Below, piece by piece: positions 56,285 through 64,000 of a stretch of DNA of 64,000 nt. The notes under the pieces were generated by a model, which made no database searches, was not told the origin of the DNA, and saw nothing but the letters and a program-made list of their open reading frames with translations. The position numbers and the translations under genes are program-made. The stretch lies in NCBI RefSeq assembly GCF_002119665.1, contig NZ_CP021111.1:5022001-5086000 (forward strand), written 5' to 3'. This DNA is from Bordetella genomosp. 13 (GTDB taxonomy: Bacteria; Pseudomonadota; Gammaproteobacteria; Burkholderiales; Burkholderiaceae_B). Position 1 is the first letter of the stretch, and every line of letters starts with the position of its first letter.

Positions 56285-56530
56285 CGGGATCTGCCTGGCA
56301 GGGCCGCCGGGCCGGTGCGGCCAAGGCCGCCGGCGGTGGACCGCGGCCCGGATCGCACACGGCGGCCCGGTGAAACGCCTGGAGGGCCGCGCGGCCTGAA
56401 ATGCGGCGATGCGGGCATCATAACCCGCACGCCAATCCGCAAAAACCCGGTCGGCCTTTACGCGCCCCGCCGCGGCGAGCGCCGGCGACAGGCGTGGACG
56501 CGCCATTGCGCCGCCGGACTTCGCGCGCGG

Positions 56531-57832
56531 TTACTGGAACCAGCGCTTGACCATGTCGGTCATGCGGCCGAAGAAGCCCGCGCGCTCGACGTCTTCCTGG
56601 GCGACCAGCGGTTCGGTGCGCAGGGTCTTGCCGTCCAGCGTCAGTTGCACGGTGCCGACCTGCTGGCCCTTGGCGATGGGCGCGACCAGCGGATCGGTGC
56701 GCTGCGCCACCGGCTTGATCTCGGCGCCCTTGCCGCGCGGCACCGCCAGCCACACCGGATTGGGCGGGCCCAGCTTGACCGTCTCGGCCTTGCCTTCCCA
56801 GACGCGCGCGTCCAGGCCGGGTTGGTTCTGGCCGTACAGTTTCACCGTGTCGAAGTTCTGGAAGCTCCAGTTCAGCAGCTTCAGGCTTTCCTCGGCGCGC
56901 GTGGCCTCGCTGTCGGCGCCGACCAGCACCGTCAGGATGCGGCGCTCGCCGCGCATGGCGGTGGTGACCAGGCAGTAGCCGGCCGATTCGGTATGGCCGG
57001 TCTTCATGCCGTCGACCGACGGGTCGGCCCACAGCAGACGATTACGGTTGGGCTGCGTGATCTTGTTGTACGTGTACTCGCGCTGCTTGTAGTAGTGGAA
57101 ATAGTCGGGATGGTCGGCGATGAGGTGCGACGCCAGCACGGCCAGGTCGCGGGCCGTGGTGACGTGTTGCGGATCGGGCAGGCCCGTGGCGTTCATGAAG
57201 TGCGAGTTGCGCATGCCCAGGCGCTGCGCCTCCTGGTTCATGAGCGCGGCGAAGGAGGCTTCGCTGCCCCCCACCGCCTCGGCCAGGGCGACCGATGCAT
57301 CGTTGCCGGACTGCACGATCATGCCCTGGTTGAGCTCGTCCACCGTGACCGGCTTGCGCGGCTCGATGAACATGCGCGATCCGCCTGTGCGCCAGGCGCG
57401 CTCGGACACTGGCACCTGCTGCTGCAGCGTCAGACGCTTCTCTTCCAGCGCGTTGAACACGACATAGGCCGTCATGATCTTGGTCAGCGACGCGGGCTCG
57501 ATCTTCATGTCCGGATTGGACGAGGCCAGCGTCTGGCCGCTGTTGACGTCGACCGAGATCCAGGCGCGCGCGGCGATGGTGGGAGCCGGCACCGCGGCCA
57601 GGTCGCCGACCTGCGGCGCCGCCACATCGGTGAAGGGCAACGCTGTGGGCGGCGTCTGCGAGGCGGGCGCGGCGGGCGGCTGGGACTGCGAGGACGTGGC
57701 CGGCTGCGGCGCGGCCTGCTGCTGTGCGGCTGCCGGCAACGCGCCCGCGATCATGGCGGCGGCAAGGGCGCCAGCCAGCGCGCGGCGCGCAAAAGATGCG
57801 GGAACAACGGCGGATTGGGACAATTTCTTCAT
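56531..57832 (-). CDS. dacA: D-alanyl-D-alanine carboxypeptidase (PBP5/6 class)
   Basis: Low-molecular-weight penicillin-binding protein, 433 residues, trimming the terminal D-Ala of peptidoglycan stems. The start at ATG 57832 gives a signal peptide (RALAGALAAAMIAGALPAAA). A Pro/Gln/Ala-rich linker precedes the catalytic domain. Active-site motifs are SLTK (EPASLTKIMTAY), SGN (VQSGNDASVALAE) and KTG (DGMKTGHTESAG). The C-terminus ends in an amphipathic helix (FFGRMTDMVKRWFQ) for membrane attachment. Confidence 0.96.
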   Translation of the reverse strand: MKKLSQSAVVPASFARRALAGALAAAMIAGALPAAAQQQAAPQPATSSQSQPPAAPASQTPPTALPFTDVAAPQVGDLAAVPAPTIAARAWISVDVNSGQTLASSNPDMKIEPASLTKIMTAYVVFNALEEKRLTLQQQVPVSERAWRTGGSRMFIEPRKPVTVDELNQGMIVQSGNDASVALAEAVGGSEASFAALMNQEAQRLGMRNSHFMNATGLPDPQHVTTARDLAVLASHLIADHPDYFHYYKQREYTYNKITQPNRNRLLWADPSVDGMKTGHTESAGYCLVTTAMRGERRILTVLVGADSEATRAEESLKLLNWSFQNFDTVKLYGQNQPGLDARVWEGKAETVKLGPPNPVWLAVPRGKGAEIKPVAQRTDPLVAPIAKGQQVGTVQLTLDGKTLRTEPLVAQEDVERAGFFGRMTDMVKRWFQ

Positions 57833-58015
57833 CGGCAACGATATCCGGTGGTAAGGCTCGACCTTGCGGGAAAGTGGCTGCAATTATAGGCAGCCTATGC
57901 GATCGGCCTGGGACGGAAACGTTCCCGTATGCGGGCAATTATGCAACGCAATGTAGGACGCACGCCGTGGCAGCATCGGGCAAACGCGGCGCGAACCGCG
58001 ATGCCGCGCGGGGAT

Positions 58016-58669
58016 TCAGCGCAGCGCCAGCGCCAGGCGTTCGCTTACCAGACGGCGCAGCACCAGCAGCTTGCCATGGAAGAAATGCGAGGCGCCGGGC
58101 ACTACCACCAGCGCCAGGTTGCGGGGCCGCGCCCAGTCCATGGTCTCGGCCAGCGGCACGACTTCGTCCTGCTCGCCGTGAACCAGCAGCGTGTCCTCGG
58201 GCACCTGGATGTCGTCAGGCTGGAAGCGCTGCACCGCCGCGCCCATCAGCATGAGCGCAGCCGGAAGCCGCGCGTCGCCGGCCTGCGCTAGGCCCGCGTG
58301 CACCCCCGCCGCCACCGAGGTGCCGAACGAAAACCCGCCCAGGACCCACGGCTGGCCGGCCAGTTCGGGAAAGCGTTCGCGCACCTGCGCCACCAGGTCG
58401 AGCATGTCCTGCGTTTCGCCCACGGACTTGTCGAAAGCGCCCTCGGATTGGCCGACGCCCCGGAAGTTCGGACGCACGGCCAGCAGGCCATGCTGCACGC
58501 AGGCGCGCGCCAGCGTGGTGACCACCTTGTTGTCGCGTGCGCCGCCCTGAAGCGGATGCGGGTGCAGGATGAGCGCCCAGCCGCGCGGCTCGGCCTCGGG
58601 CCAATCCAGCGCACAGTCGATGCGCCCCGCGGCGCCAGTGAAACCCTCGATCTCGGTGCGAGCAGACAT
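58016..58669 (-). CDS. Alpha/beta hydrolase, COG2945 type
   Basis: A 217-residue cytoplasmic hydrolase from ATG 58669. LILHPHPLQGGARDNKVVTT and VRPNFRGVGQSEGAFD are typical of the COG2945 group; the nucleophile elbow is GGFSFGTSVAAG and the likely catalytic His is in VPGASHFFHGKL. Substrate unknown. It lies 29 bases after the auxiliary lipoprotein gene of the MCE operon and may be its last gene. Confidence 0.88.
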   Translation of the reverse strand: MSARTEIEGFTGAAGRIDCALDWPEAEPRGWALILHPHPLQGGARDNKVVTTLARACVQHGLLAVRPNFRGVGQSEGAFDKSVGETQDMLDLVAQVRERFPELAGQPWVLGGFSFGTSVAAGVHAGLAQAGDARLPAALMLMGAAVQRFQPDDIQVPEDTLLVHGEQDEVVPLAETMDWARPRNLALVVVPGASHFFHGKLLVLRRLVSERLALALR

Positions 58670-58698
58670 GATGCGACCTGTCGGAAAAATTGCGAATG

Positions 58699-59328
58699 TT
58701 AGCGCCGCGCGGACGGCGCACGAACCGCGCCACGCGCCATGGGGGCGTCCGGCGGCATCGTCCGCGCCAGCCAGGCCGCGAGTTCGTCGGCCGCCTCGTC
58801 GGTGGCCTGGCGCAAGGCGCGCGCCCCGCCCTCGGCGTCCTGGGACGACGCGGGCACCGCGCGATCGATGCGCAGCTGCGCCACGACGCTGCGATCGGCC
58901 AGCAGCACGGCCTGCATGGCCAGGCGGCCCTCGCTCGCGCTGCCGTCGGCCTGGAAGACCTGTTCGAAGCGCGTCAGCGTGACCTGCACCTGCGGTACGC
59001 CCGCGGCAGGCGGTTCGGCCAGCACGGGCCCCTGCCGCGACAGCCGCTCGACCAGGCGCTGGCGCACCAGTTCGGAAGGCGGCGTGGCCCAGCGGGCCTG
59101 CGCATAGGCCCGCGGGCTGGCGCTGTCGCCGATGCGCCAGATCATGCCGGCATCCGACAGCGCGGGCACCGCGCCGAAGGCCAGCGCGATCGGCGCGCGC
59201 GCGGCCAGCGCGGGCGCCGGGCGCTGGTCGGCGCCCAGGTCGTACAGCGTCGGCGCGGGACCATTGCGGCCCAGGCTGCATCCGCCCAGGACCAGGGCCA
59301 ATGCCAGGATGACGATGCGTTGCTTCAT
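58699..59328 (-). CDS. MCE-transport auxiliary lipoprotein (PqiC/DUF330-like)
   Basis: A 209-residue lipoprotein: signal and lipobox in ILALALVLGGCSLG, then YDLGADQRPAPALAARAPIA, the typical start of ABC-type transport auxiliary proteins. Probably anchored in the outer membrane, where it would contact the MCE protein and complete lipid passage across the periplasm. Overlaps the MCE gene by 4 bases. Confidence 0.87.
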   Translation of the reverse strand: MKQRIVILALALVLGGCSLGRNGPAPTLYDLGADQRPAPALAARAPIALAFGAVPALSDAGMIWRIGDSASPRAYAQARWATPPSELVRQRLVERLSRQGPVLAEPPAAGVPQVQVTLTRFEQVFQADGSASEGRLAMQAVLLADRSVVAQLRIDRAVPASSQDAEGGARALRQATDEAADELAAWLARTMPPDAPMARGAVRAPSARR

Positions 59329-60260
59329 TGCGGTTCCTTCCCGAATCCCGTGAATCCCGGCTCGCCCGGGCCCGCCTCGATCGGCGGCGGACCGAACAGC
59401 AGCGACTGCGGCGTGTCGCCCACGCGGCGCAGCGCCGACGACGCATTGCGCGCCGCTCCGTTCACGCCGGTGGCCATGCGCGTCAGCGCGGGCAGCGTCT
59501 CGTTGTCGAGCCGCGCGGCTGCCCATGCGATCTGCTGCAGGCTTTGCGTGGCGGCGGCCAGCGGGCCACCGGGGCCCTCGAGCCGGGCCAGCGCGGTGCG
59601 GGCGTCGCGCATCAAGCCTGTGGCTTCCTGGGCCGCGCCGCCCACCTGCCCCGCCACCGTGTCGAGCTGCTGCACCAGCGGCCCCAGCTCCTGGCTGGCC
59701 CGCTTCAGTTGCGTGGTGACGTCCGCCGCGTTCTGCAACACCGCAGTCATCGCCTGCACGTTCTGCGGGCTCAGCAGCACGCTCAGCTGGTGGGTGGCCT
59801 GGTCGACGTTCTCGAGCAAGGCCGTGCCGCGCTGCTGGATGCGGTCGAAGAAGCCAGGCCGCAGCGGAATCGCGGCCGGATCGTCGAGGGTAGTCGCAAG
59901 ACGGTTGGGCGAGGTTCCATCGTCGCGCAGTTCGATGTTGGCGGCGCCCGTGATGCCCTGCACGCCCAGTTCCGCCCACGTGGATTCGGTGATGGGCGTA
60001 GTGGGCGACACGCCGATGCGGATGCGCACCTGCCCGGGCTTGTCGGGATTGAACGCCAACGCCTGCACCTTGCCCACCGGCACGCCCTGATAACGCACGC
60101 CGGACTGGGACGTCAGGCCGGTGACGGCGGTGGACGAGATGATCTCGTAGATGGCCTGCTGCGAGCGGTCGCGGCCCAGCCACACCGCCACCAGCGCTGC
60201 GGCGGCCAGCAGCACCAGCGTGAACAGCCCCGCCAGCAGGGCATGACTACGGTTTTCCAT
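59325..60260 (-). CDS. MCE (MlaD-like) periplasmic lipid-binding protein
   Basis: A 311-residue protein with one N-terminal membrane anchor (HALLAGLFTLVLLAAAALVA), a single MCE domain (SQSGVRYQGVPVGKVQALAF, IGVSPTTPITESTWAELGVQ) and a long helical C-terminal part with repeated heptad-like segments. It should form a hexameric ring that carries lipid between the membranes. It overlaps the ATPase gene by 14 bases and the lipoprotein gene by 4. Confidence 0.9.
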   Translation of the reverse strand: MENRSHALLAGLFTLVLLAAAALVAVWLGRDRSQQAIYEIISSTAVTGLTSQSGVRYQGVPVGKVQALAFNPDKPGQVRIRIGVSPTTPITESTWAELGVQGITGAANIELRDDGTSPNRLATTLDDPAAIPLRPGFFDRIQQRGTALLENVDQATHQLSVLLSPQNVQAMTAVLQNAADVTTQLKRASQELGPLVQQLDTVAGQVGGAAQEATGLMRDARTALARLEGPGGPLAAATQSLQQIAWAAARLDNETLPALTRMATGVNGAARNASSALRRVGDTPQSLLFGPPPIEAGPGEPGFTGFGKEPQ

Positions 60261-61089
60261 GAGCCGTGTCCTTGGGTACCAGATCCCCCAGCGCGCGGCG
60301 GCCCCGCTCGCCCAGGAAGAATTCGTGAATGAATGGGTGATCGACCCGCAGCACCTTGTCGACGGTATCGCAGGCGATCACCCGCTTGTCGGCCAGCACG
60401 GCGATGCGCGTGGACAGCGCCAGCAGCGTATCCAGGTCGTGCGTCACCATGACCACCGTGAAGCGCAGTTGCGCGTGCAGGCTGCGGACCAGGGCAACGA
60501 ACTCGTCCGAACGCAGCGGGTCCAGCCCGGCGGTGGGCTCGTCCAGGAACAGCAGGCCGGGATCGAGCGCCAGCGCGCGCGCCAGCGCCACGCGCTTGAC
60601 CATGCCGCCGGACAAGTCTGACGGCCGTTTGTCGGCATCGTTCGCGGTAAGGCCGACCATTGCCAGCCGGCACATCACCACGTCGCAGATCAGGTCTTCA
60701 GGCAGCGCACGCAGTTCGCGCAGCGGCAGGGCCACATTGTCGAACACGGATAAGGCCGAGAACAATGCCCCGGCCTGGAACAGCACGCCCCAGCGCTGCG
60801 ACAGGCGCCGGAACTCGGACCCGGTAAGTTCGCGCAGGTCGCGGCCCAGCACCCGCACGCTGCCGGCGGAGGGCGTGTCCAGGCCGATGATCTGCCGCAG
60901 CAGCGTGGTCTTGCCGGAACCCGACCCGCCCACCAGCGACAGGATTTCGCCTGGCAGCACGGCGAGGTTCAGGTTGTCGTGCACCACGTGGTCGCCGAAG
61001 GCCGTGCGCAGGCCGCTGACGGCGATGACAGGCGCCTGCGTCACGGAGGCTTCCTGGACCGGCAGCGAGGTTTCGGGCAGCGCGCTCAT
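60247..61089 (-). CDS. ABC transporter ATPase (MlaF-like)
   Basis: A 280-residue ABC ATPase. Walker [17 protein letters not shown], signature [20 protein letters not shown], Walker [14 protein letters not shown] and the switch His in VMVTHDLD are intact. It powers the MlaE-like permease encoded just upstream (4-base overlap). Sequence and neighbours place it in the MCE lipid transporter family rather than a small-solute importer. Confidence 0.93.
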   Translation of the reverse strand: MSALPETSLPVQEASVTQAPVIAVSGLRTAFGDHVVHDNLNLAVLPGEILSLVGGSGSGKTTLLRQIIGLDTPSAGSVRVLGRDLRELTGSEFRRLSQRWGVLFQAGALFSALSVFDNVALPLRELRALPEDLICDVVMCRLAMVGLTANDADKRPSDLSGGMVKRVALARALALDPGLLFLDEPTAGLDPLRSDEFVALVRSLHAQLRFTVVMVTHDLDTLLALSTRIAVLADKRVIACDTVDKVLRVDHPFIHEFFLGERGRRALGDLVPKDTAHGKP

Positions 61090-62222
61090 CGCAATCCCAC
61101 CGAGCTGAAGATAATGGCGTACAGTGCGTCGACCAGTATCACGCCGGTGATGGAGGTGACCACCGAGGTCGTGGTGCCGCGCCCCAGGCTTTCGGTATTG
61201 GGCTGGATGCGCAGGCCGAAGTGGCACGCCACCAGCGCGATCAGCATGCCGAAGGTGACGCCCTTGAGCAGCCCGATGCCATAGTTGGGCAGCGAGATGG
61301 CCGAGGGCAGCGTCTGCAGGAACCACTGCAGCGAAATACCCAGCTCCGCACGGGCCGCCAGCGCGCCGCCCAGCAGCGCCAGGGCGTCGGTCCAGATGAC
61401 CAGCAGCGGCATGGTGATGGCCAGCGCCAGCACGCGCGGCAGGATCAGCCGCTGTCCGTGCGCGATGCCCATCACGCGCATCGCGTCCAGCTCTTGGGTG
61501 ACACGCATCACGCCGATCTGCGCGGTGATGGCCGAGCCCGACCGGCCCGCCACCAGGATGGCCGCCAGCACGGGGCCGAGTTCGCGGACGATGGATACGC
61601 CCAGGAGCTGCACGATGAAGCGGTCGGCGCCGAAGGTGCGCAATTGCTGGGCGGACAGGTACGACAGCACTACCCCGATCAGGAAACCCACCAGCGCCGT
61701 GATGCCCAGCGCCTGCGCGCCCGTGCGATAGATCTGCGCGGAAATCTCGCGCCACGGCCCGCGCCCCGGACGGCGCACCAGCGCAGCCAGGTCCAGCACC
61801 AGCTGGCCCAGCATCACCATCAACGCCTTGCCGTTGTGCAGGGCATGGCCGATCGCGTCGCCGATGCCGCGTATCCATTCGAGGCCATCTTCGGACGCCT
61901 TCACGGGCAGCCGCGTTTCGCCGCGATTGCCTTCCAGGGCCTCGAACACGGCGCGCTGCCCGTCGGTGCAGCGCAGGCGCTCGGGCAGCCGGTCGCCCCA
62001 GGCATGCCAGATCAGGTGGGCGCCGACGGTGTCCAGGCGTTCGACCCCTGTGAGGTCCCAGCGCATGTCATTGCCTACGCGATCGAGCGCCTGGCGGCGG
62101 CTGGCGGCCACGCCCGGCTCGGCCAGCGCCTGCATGCTCCAGTCGCCGGCCAGATGGCAGGCGCCGCCGTCCTTGCGGACGGCCGGCATGGGGCGCGAGG
62201 CGGAAGTGGACGGACGCGGCAT
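61086..62222 (-). CDS. MlaE-like ABC permease with N-terminal STAS-like domain
   Basis: A 378-residue permease from ATG 62222. Residues 1-120 look like a STAS domain ([20 protein letters not shown]), an activity absent from the short E. coli MlaE but known in longer homologues. The membrane part carries [20 protein letters not shown] and [20 protein letters not shown], the MlaE/permease signatures. It heads the operon on the minus strand and is divergent from birA. Confidence 0.9.
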   Translation of the reverse strand: MPRPSTSASRPMPAVRKDGGACHLAGDWSMQALAEPGVAASRRQALDRVGNDMRWDLTGVERLDTVGAHLIWHAWGDRLPERLRCTDGQRAVFEALEGNRGETRLPVKASEDGLEWIRGIGDAIGHALHNGKALMVMLGQLVLDLAALVRRPGRGPWREISAQIYRTGAQALGITALVGFLIGVVLSYLSAQQLRTFGADRFIVQLLGVSIVRELGPVLAAILVAGRSGSAITAQIGVMRVTQELDAMRVMGIAHGQRLILPRVLALAITMPLLVIWTDALALLGGALAARAELGISLQWFLQTLPSAISLPNYGIGLLKGVTFGMLIALVACHFGLRIQPNTESLGRGTTTSVVTSITGVILVDALYAIIFSSVGLR

Positions 62223-62322
62223 CGAGTAACCGGGCAGTGGCGATTCCCCGATGATAAACGGCGCGGCGCGACCGCAGCGGCGTCGGCGCCGGCGAATGCG
62301 CCCGTGGCCTACAATCGCCGCC

Positions 62323-63177
62323 ATGCCAGACCTAGCCTTTTCCGCCGACCTGCCCGCCCCCGAGATCCTGGCGAGCGCGCTGTCCGACCGCCTGGCGGCC
62401 TTTCGCCGGATCGACTGGACGGCCGTCACCGGCTCGACCAACGCCGACCTGCTGGCGCGCGCCCGCGCCGCCGCGCCTGGACAAAAGCCCTGGCTGCTGG
62501 GCGCCCACCAGCAGGAAAGCGGCCGCGGCCGCGCGGGGCGACCCTGGAAAAACCGCGCAGGCGCCACGCTGATGTTCTCGTGCGCGTTCGACGTGCATTT
62601 GCCGGTGGCCAGCCTGGCGGCGCTGTCGCCGCTGGCCGGCATGGCCGCCTGCGAAGGCCTGCGCGTCCTGGCGGGCCCGGGCGCCTCGCGCCTAGGGGTC
62701 AAGTGGCCCAACGACGTGCAATGGCGCGAGGCCAAGCTGGCCGGCGTGCTGGTCGAATCCGTACGCAATGCGGGCCGCCCCGAGACCGGACACACCGTGG
62801 TGGTGGGCGTGGGCGTGAACCTGCGCGATGCCGCGGAGCTGTCGCTGGCGCTGCAGCGGCCGGTGGCCGATTGGACGCAGGTAGCCGCGCAATCCGGCGC
62901 CCCCGGCGCCGAGCCGGCCGACCTGGTGTGCGCCATCGCGTCCGCGCTGCATGCCGCCATCGGCCAGGCGCAAGAGCTCATCGCCGACGGCTTCGCGGCC
63001 CGCTACGCGCGCGTCGACGCGCTTGCCGGTCGTGCCGTCAACGTGCTGGACCAGGGCAGCGTGGTGCACAGCGGCGTGGCCCAGGGCATCGACGAGCAGG
63101 GCCGCCTGCGGGTCGCCACGTCCTCGGGTACGCTACCGATTACCGTCGGCGAAATTTCCATCCGGCAGCAAGCATGA
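62323..63177 (+). CDS. birA: Biotin-[acetyl-CoA-carboxylase] ligase, regulatory domain absent
   Basis: Attaches biotin to the acetyl-CoA carboxylase carrier protein; 284 residues from ATG 62323. [20 protein letters not shown] is the biotinyl-AMP loop, and [20 protein letters not shown] is the second catalytic signature. The N-terminus is too short for the helix-turn-helix of E. coli BirA, so it is a pure ligase. Overlaps coaX by 4 bases. Confidence 0.95.
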   Translation: MPDLAFSADLPAPEILASALSDRLAAFRRIDWTAVTGSTNADLLARARAAAPGQKPWLLGAHQQESGRGRAGRPWKNRAGATLMFSCAFDVHLPVASLAALSPLAGMAACEGLRVLAGPGASRLGVKWPNDVQWREAKLAGVLVESVRNAGRPETGHTVVVGVGVNLRDAAELSLALQRPVADWTQVAAQSGAPGAEPADLVCAIASALHAAIGQAQELIADGFAARYARVDALAGRAVNVLDQGSVVHSGVAQGIDEQGRLRVATSSGTLPITVGEISIRQQA

Positions 63178-63968
63178 TTCTGCTCATCGATTCCGGCAAC
63201 AGCCGGCTGAAGGTAGGTTGGCTGGATGCCTCCGACGCGGGCCAGCCGCGCGAACCCGTCGCCGCGGCATTCGACAACCTCGAGCCCGACGCGTTGCGCC
63301 AGTGGTTGGACACACTGGCCCTGGTTCCGCGGCGTGCCGTGGGCGTCAATGTGGCCGGTCAGGCGCGCGGCGACGCCATTGCCGCCGCCCTGCCGGCGGG
63401 CTGCCCGGTTACCTGGCTGCGCGCGCAGCCGCAGACCCTGGGACTGCGCAATGGCTACACGCGCCCCGAACAACTGGGCGCCGACCGCTGGGCCTCGATG
63501 CTGGGCGTGCGGGCGCGCCTGCCCCGCCCGCACAGACCTTTCGTGCTGGCAAGCTTCGGCACCGCCACCACCATCGACACAGTAGGCGGCGACGGCGTCT
63601 TTCCCGGCGGCCTGATCCTGCCCGGCCCGGCCATGATGCGCACCGCGCTGGCCAAAGGCACGGCCAACCTGCCGCTGGCAGAGGGACAGCTGAACGCGTA
63701 TCCCGTGGACACGCACCAGGCCATCGCCACCGGCATCGCGGCGGCGCAGGCCGGCGCCGTGGTGCGGCAGTGGCTGGCGGGCTGCGACCGCTACGGCAGC
63801 ATGCCGGACATCTATGTGGCAGGCGGCGGCTGGCCCGAGGTGCAGCCCGAAACCGAGCGCCTGCTGGCTCAGGCCTGCTCGGCCCTGGGACCGGCGCCCA
63901 CGCCGGTCTACCTGGACAGCCCCGTGCTGGACGGCCTGGCGGCCTGGGCCGCCGAACCCGACGCGTGA
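63174..63968 (+). CDS. coaX: Type III pantothenate kinase (Baf in Bordetella)
   Basis: First enzyme of coenzyme A synthesis, 264 residues from ATG 63174. The N-terminal phosphate loop is [16 protein letters not shown], with [13 protein letters not shown] and [13 protein letters not shown] (Asp and Thr of the ASKHA-type fold), and [15 protein letters not shown] near the end. In Bordetella this gene is known as baf, originally found to affect pertussis toxin expression. Translation is coupled to birA through ATGA. Confidence 0.96.
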   Translation: MILLIDSGNSRLKVGWLDASDAGQPREPVAAAFDNLEPDALRQWLDTLALVPRRAVGVNVAGQARGDAIAAALPAGCPVTWLRAQPQTLGLRNGYTRPEQLGADRWASMLGVRARLPRPHRPFVLASFGTATTIDTVGGDGVFPGGLILPGPAMMRTALAKGTANLPLAEGQLNAYPVDTHQAIATGIAAAQAGAVVRQWLAGCDRYGSMPDIYVAGGGWPEVQPETERLLAQACSALGPAPTPVYLDSPVLDGLAAWAAEPDA

Positions 63969-63982
63969 TCCAAGGAAGCCTG

Positions 63983-64000
63983 ATGCGCATTCTGCTCGTG
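63983..64000 (+). CDS. Start of a further gene, cut by the window edge
   Basis: Only six codons are visible (MRILLV) after an AAGGAAG ribosome-binding site, 14 bases downstream of coaX. The identity cannot be determined; an N-terminus like this occurs in several families, including heptosyltransferases. Confidence 0.5.

Noticed and set aside
55184..57889. 901-codon plus-strand open frame across the lipB/ybeD/dacA region
   Set aside because: Shadow of the conserved dacA-ybeD-lipB cluster on the other strand; composition is Gly/His/Arg/Val-rich with no family match.

Overview
The window is 64 kb of high-GC, densely packed chromosomal DNA from a betaproteobacterium. The gene content points to the Alcaligenaceae, close to Bordetella or Achromobacter. 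There are three Bug-type (TctC) solute receptors, a family greatly expanded in Bordetella. birA is followed by coaX (the Bordetella baf gene), and ahcY, a small membrane protein and metF lie behind an S-adenosylhomocysteine riboswitch. I saw no rRNA, tRNA, CRISPR array, insertion sequence or prophage. Most genes are housekeeping. The accessory parts are the 3.9-16.6 kb block, the 17.8-18.4 kb toxin-antitoxin remnant, the catabolic islands at 23-32 kb and a single odd gene at 32.5-34.0 kb.

Layout. 1-3.7 kb: cca (partial), a lytic transglycosylase, and divergent 5-formyltetrahydrofolate cyclo-ligase. 3.9-16.6 kb: eight co-directional genes form the most unusual system in the window. They encode a circularly permuted ATP-grasp protein, an alpha-E protein, three transglutaminase-like proteins (one fused to DUF2126), a second ATP-grasp fused to a second alpha-E domain, a zinc-ribbon metallopeptidase, and Anbu, a proteasome-beta-like protein. 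They look like a peptide or isopeptide bond-forming and bond-cleaving pathway whose product is unknown. 16.8-18.4 kb: a Bug receptor and a degraded MazEF-like module with an intact-looking operator. 18.4-21.5 kb: the SAH-riboswitch operon. 21.5-34 kb: a glycosyltransferase, a GntR-controlled enolase-superfamily/dehydrogenase/Bug island, a LysR-controlled Bug-leuCD-hydrolase island, and an unusual secreted protein with half of a solute-binding fold. 34-35.5 kb: metK behind a SAM-II-type riboswitch with an inserted hairpin.

35.5-40 kb: two lipid A-type acyltransferases, dapF, a DUF484 gene and xerC. 40-46.2 kb: a zinc-homeostasis cluster (ZnuD-like receptor, NicO-type transporter, DUF1007 protein, Zur and a CobW-type GTPase) with two Zur-box-like palindromes. 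46.3-49.3 kb: dksA (lacking most zinc cysteines), hslVU and a CusF-like copper protein. 49.4-53.7 kb: a cobalamin adenosyltransferase and rfbB, rfbD and rfbC, with an aldo/keto reductase inserted on the opposite strand. 53.8-57.8 kb: the dacA-ybeD-lipB-lipA cluster, broken by an unusual 579-nt gap between lipB and lipA. 58-62.2 kb: a five-gene MCE lipid-transport operon. 62.3-64 kb: birA, coaX and the first codons of another gene.

Two themes tie distant genes together. Methyl-cycle control appears twice, as a SAH sensor on ahcY/metF and a SAM sensor on metK. Two different proteasome-beta-type proteins, Anbu and HslV, lie 31 kb apart.
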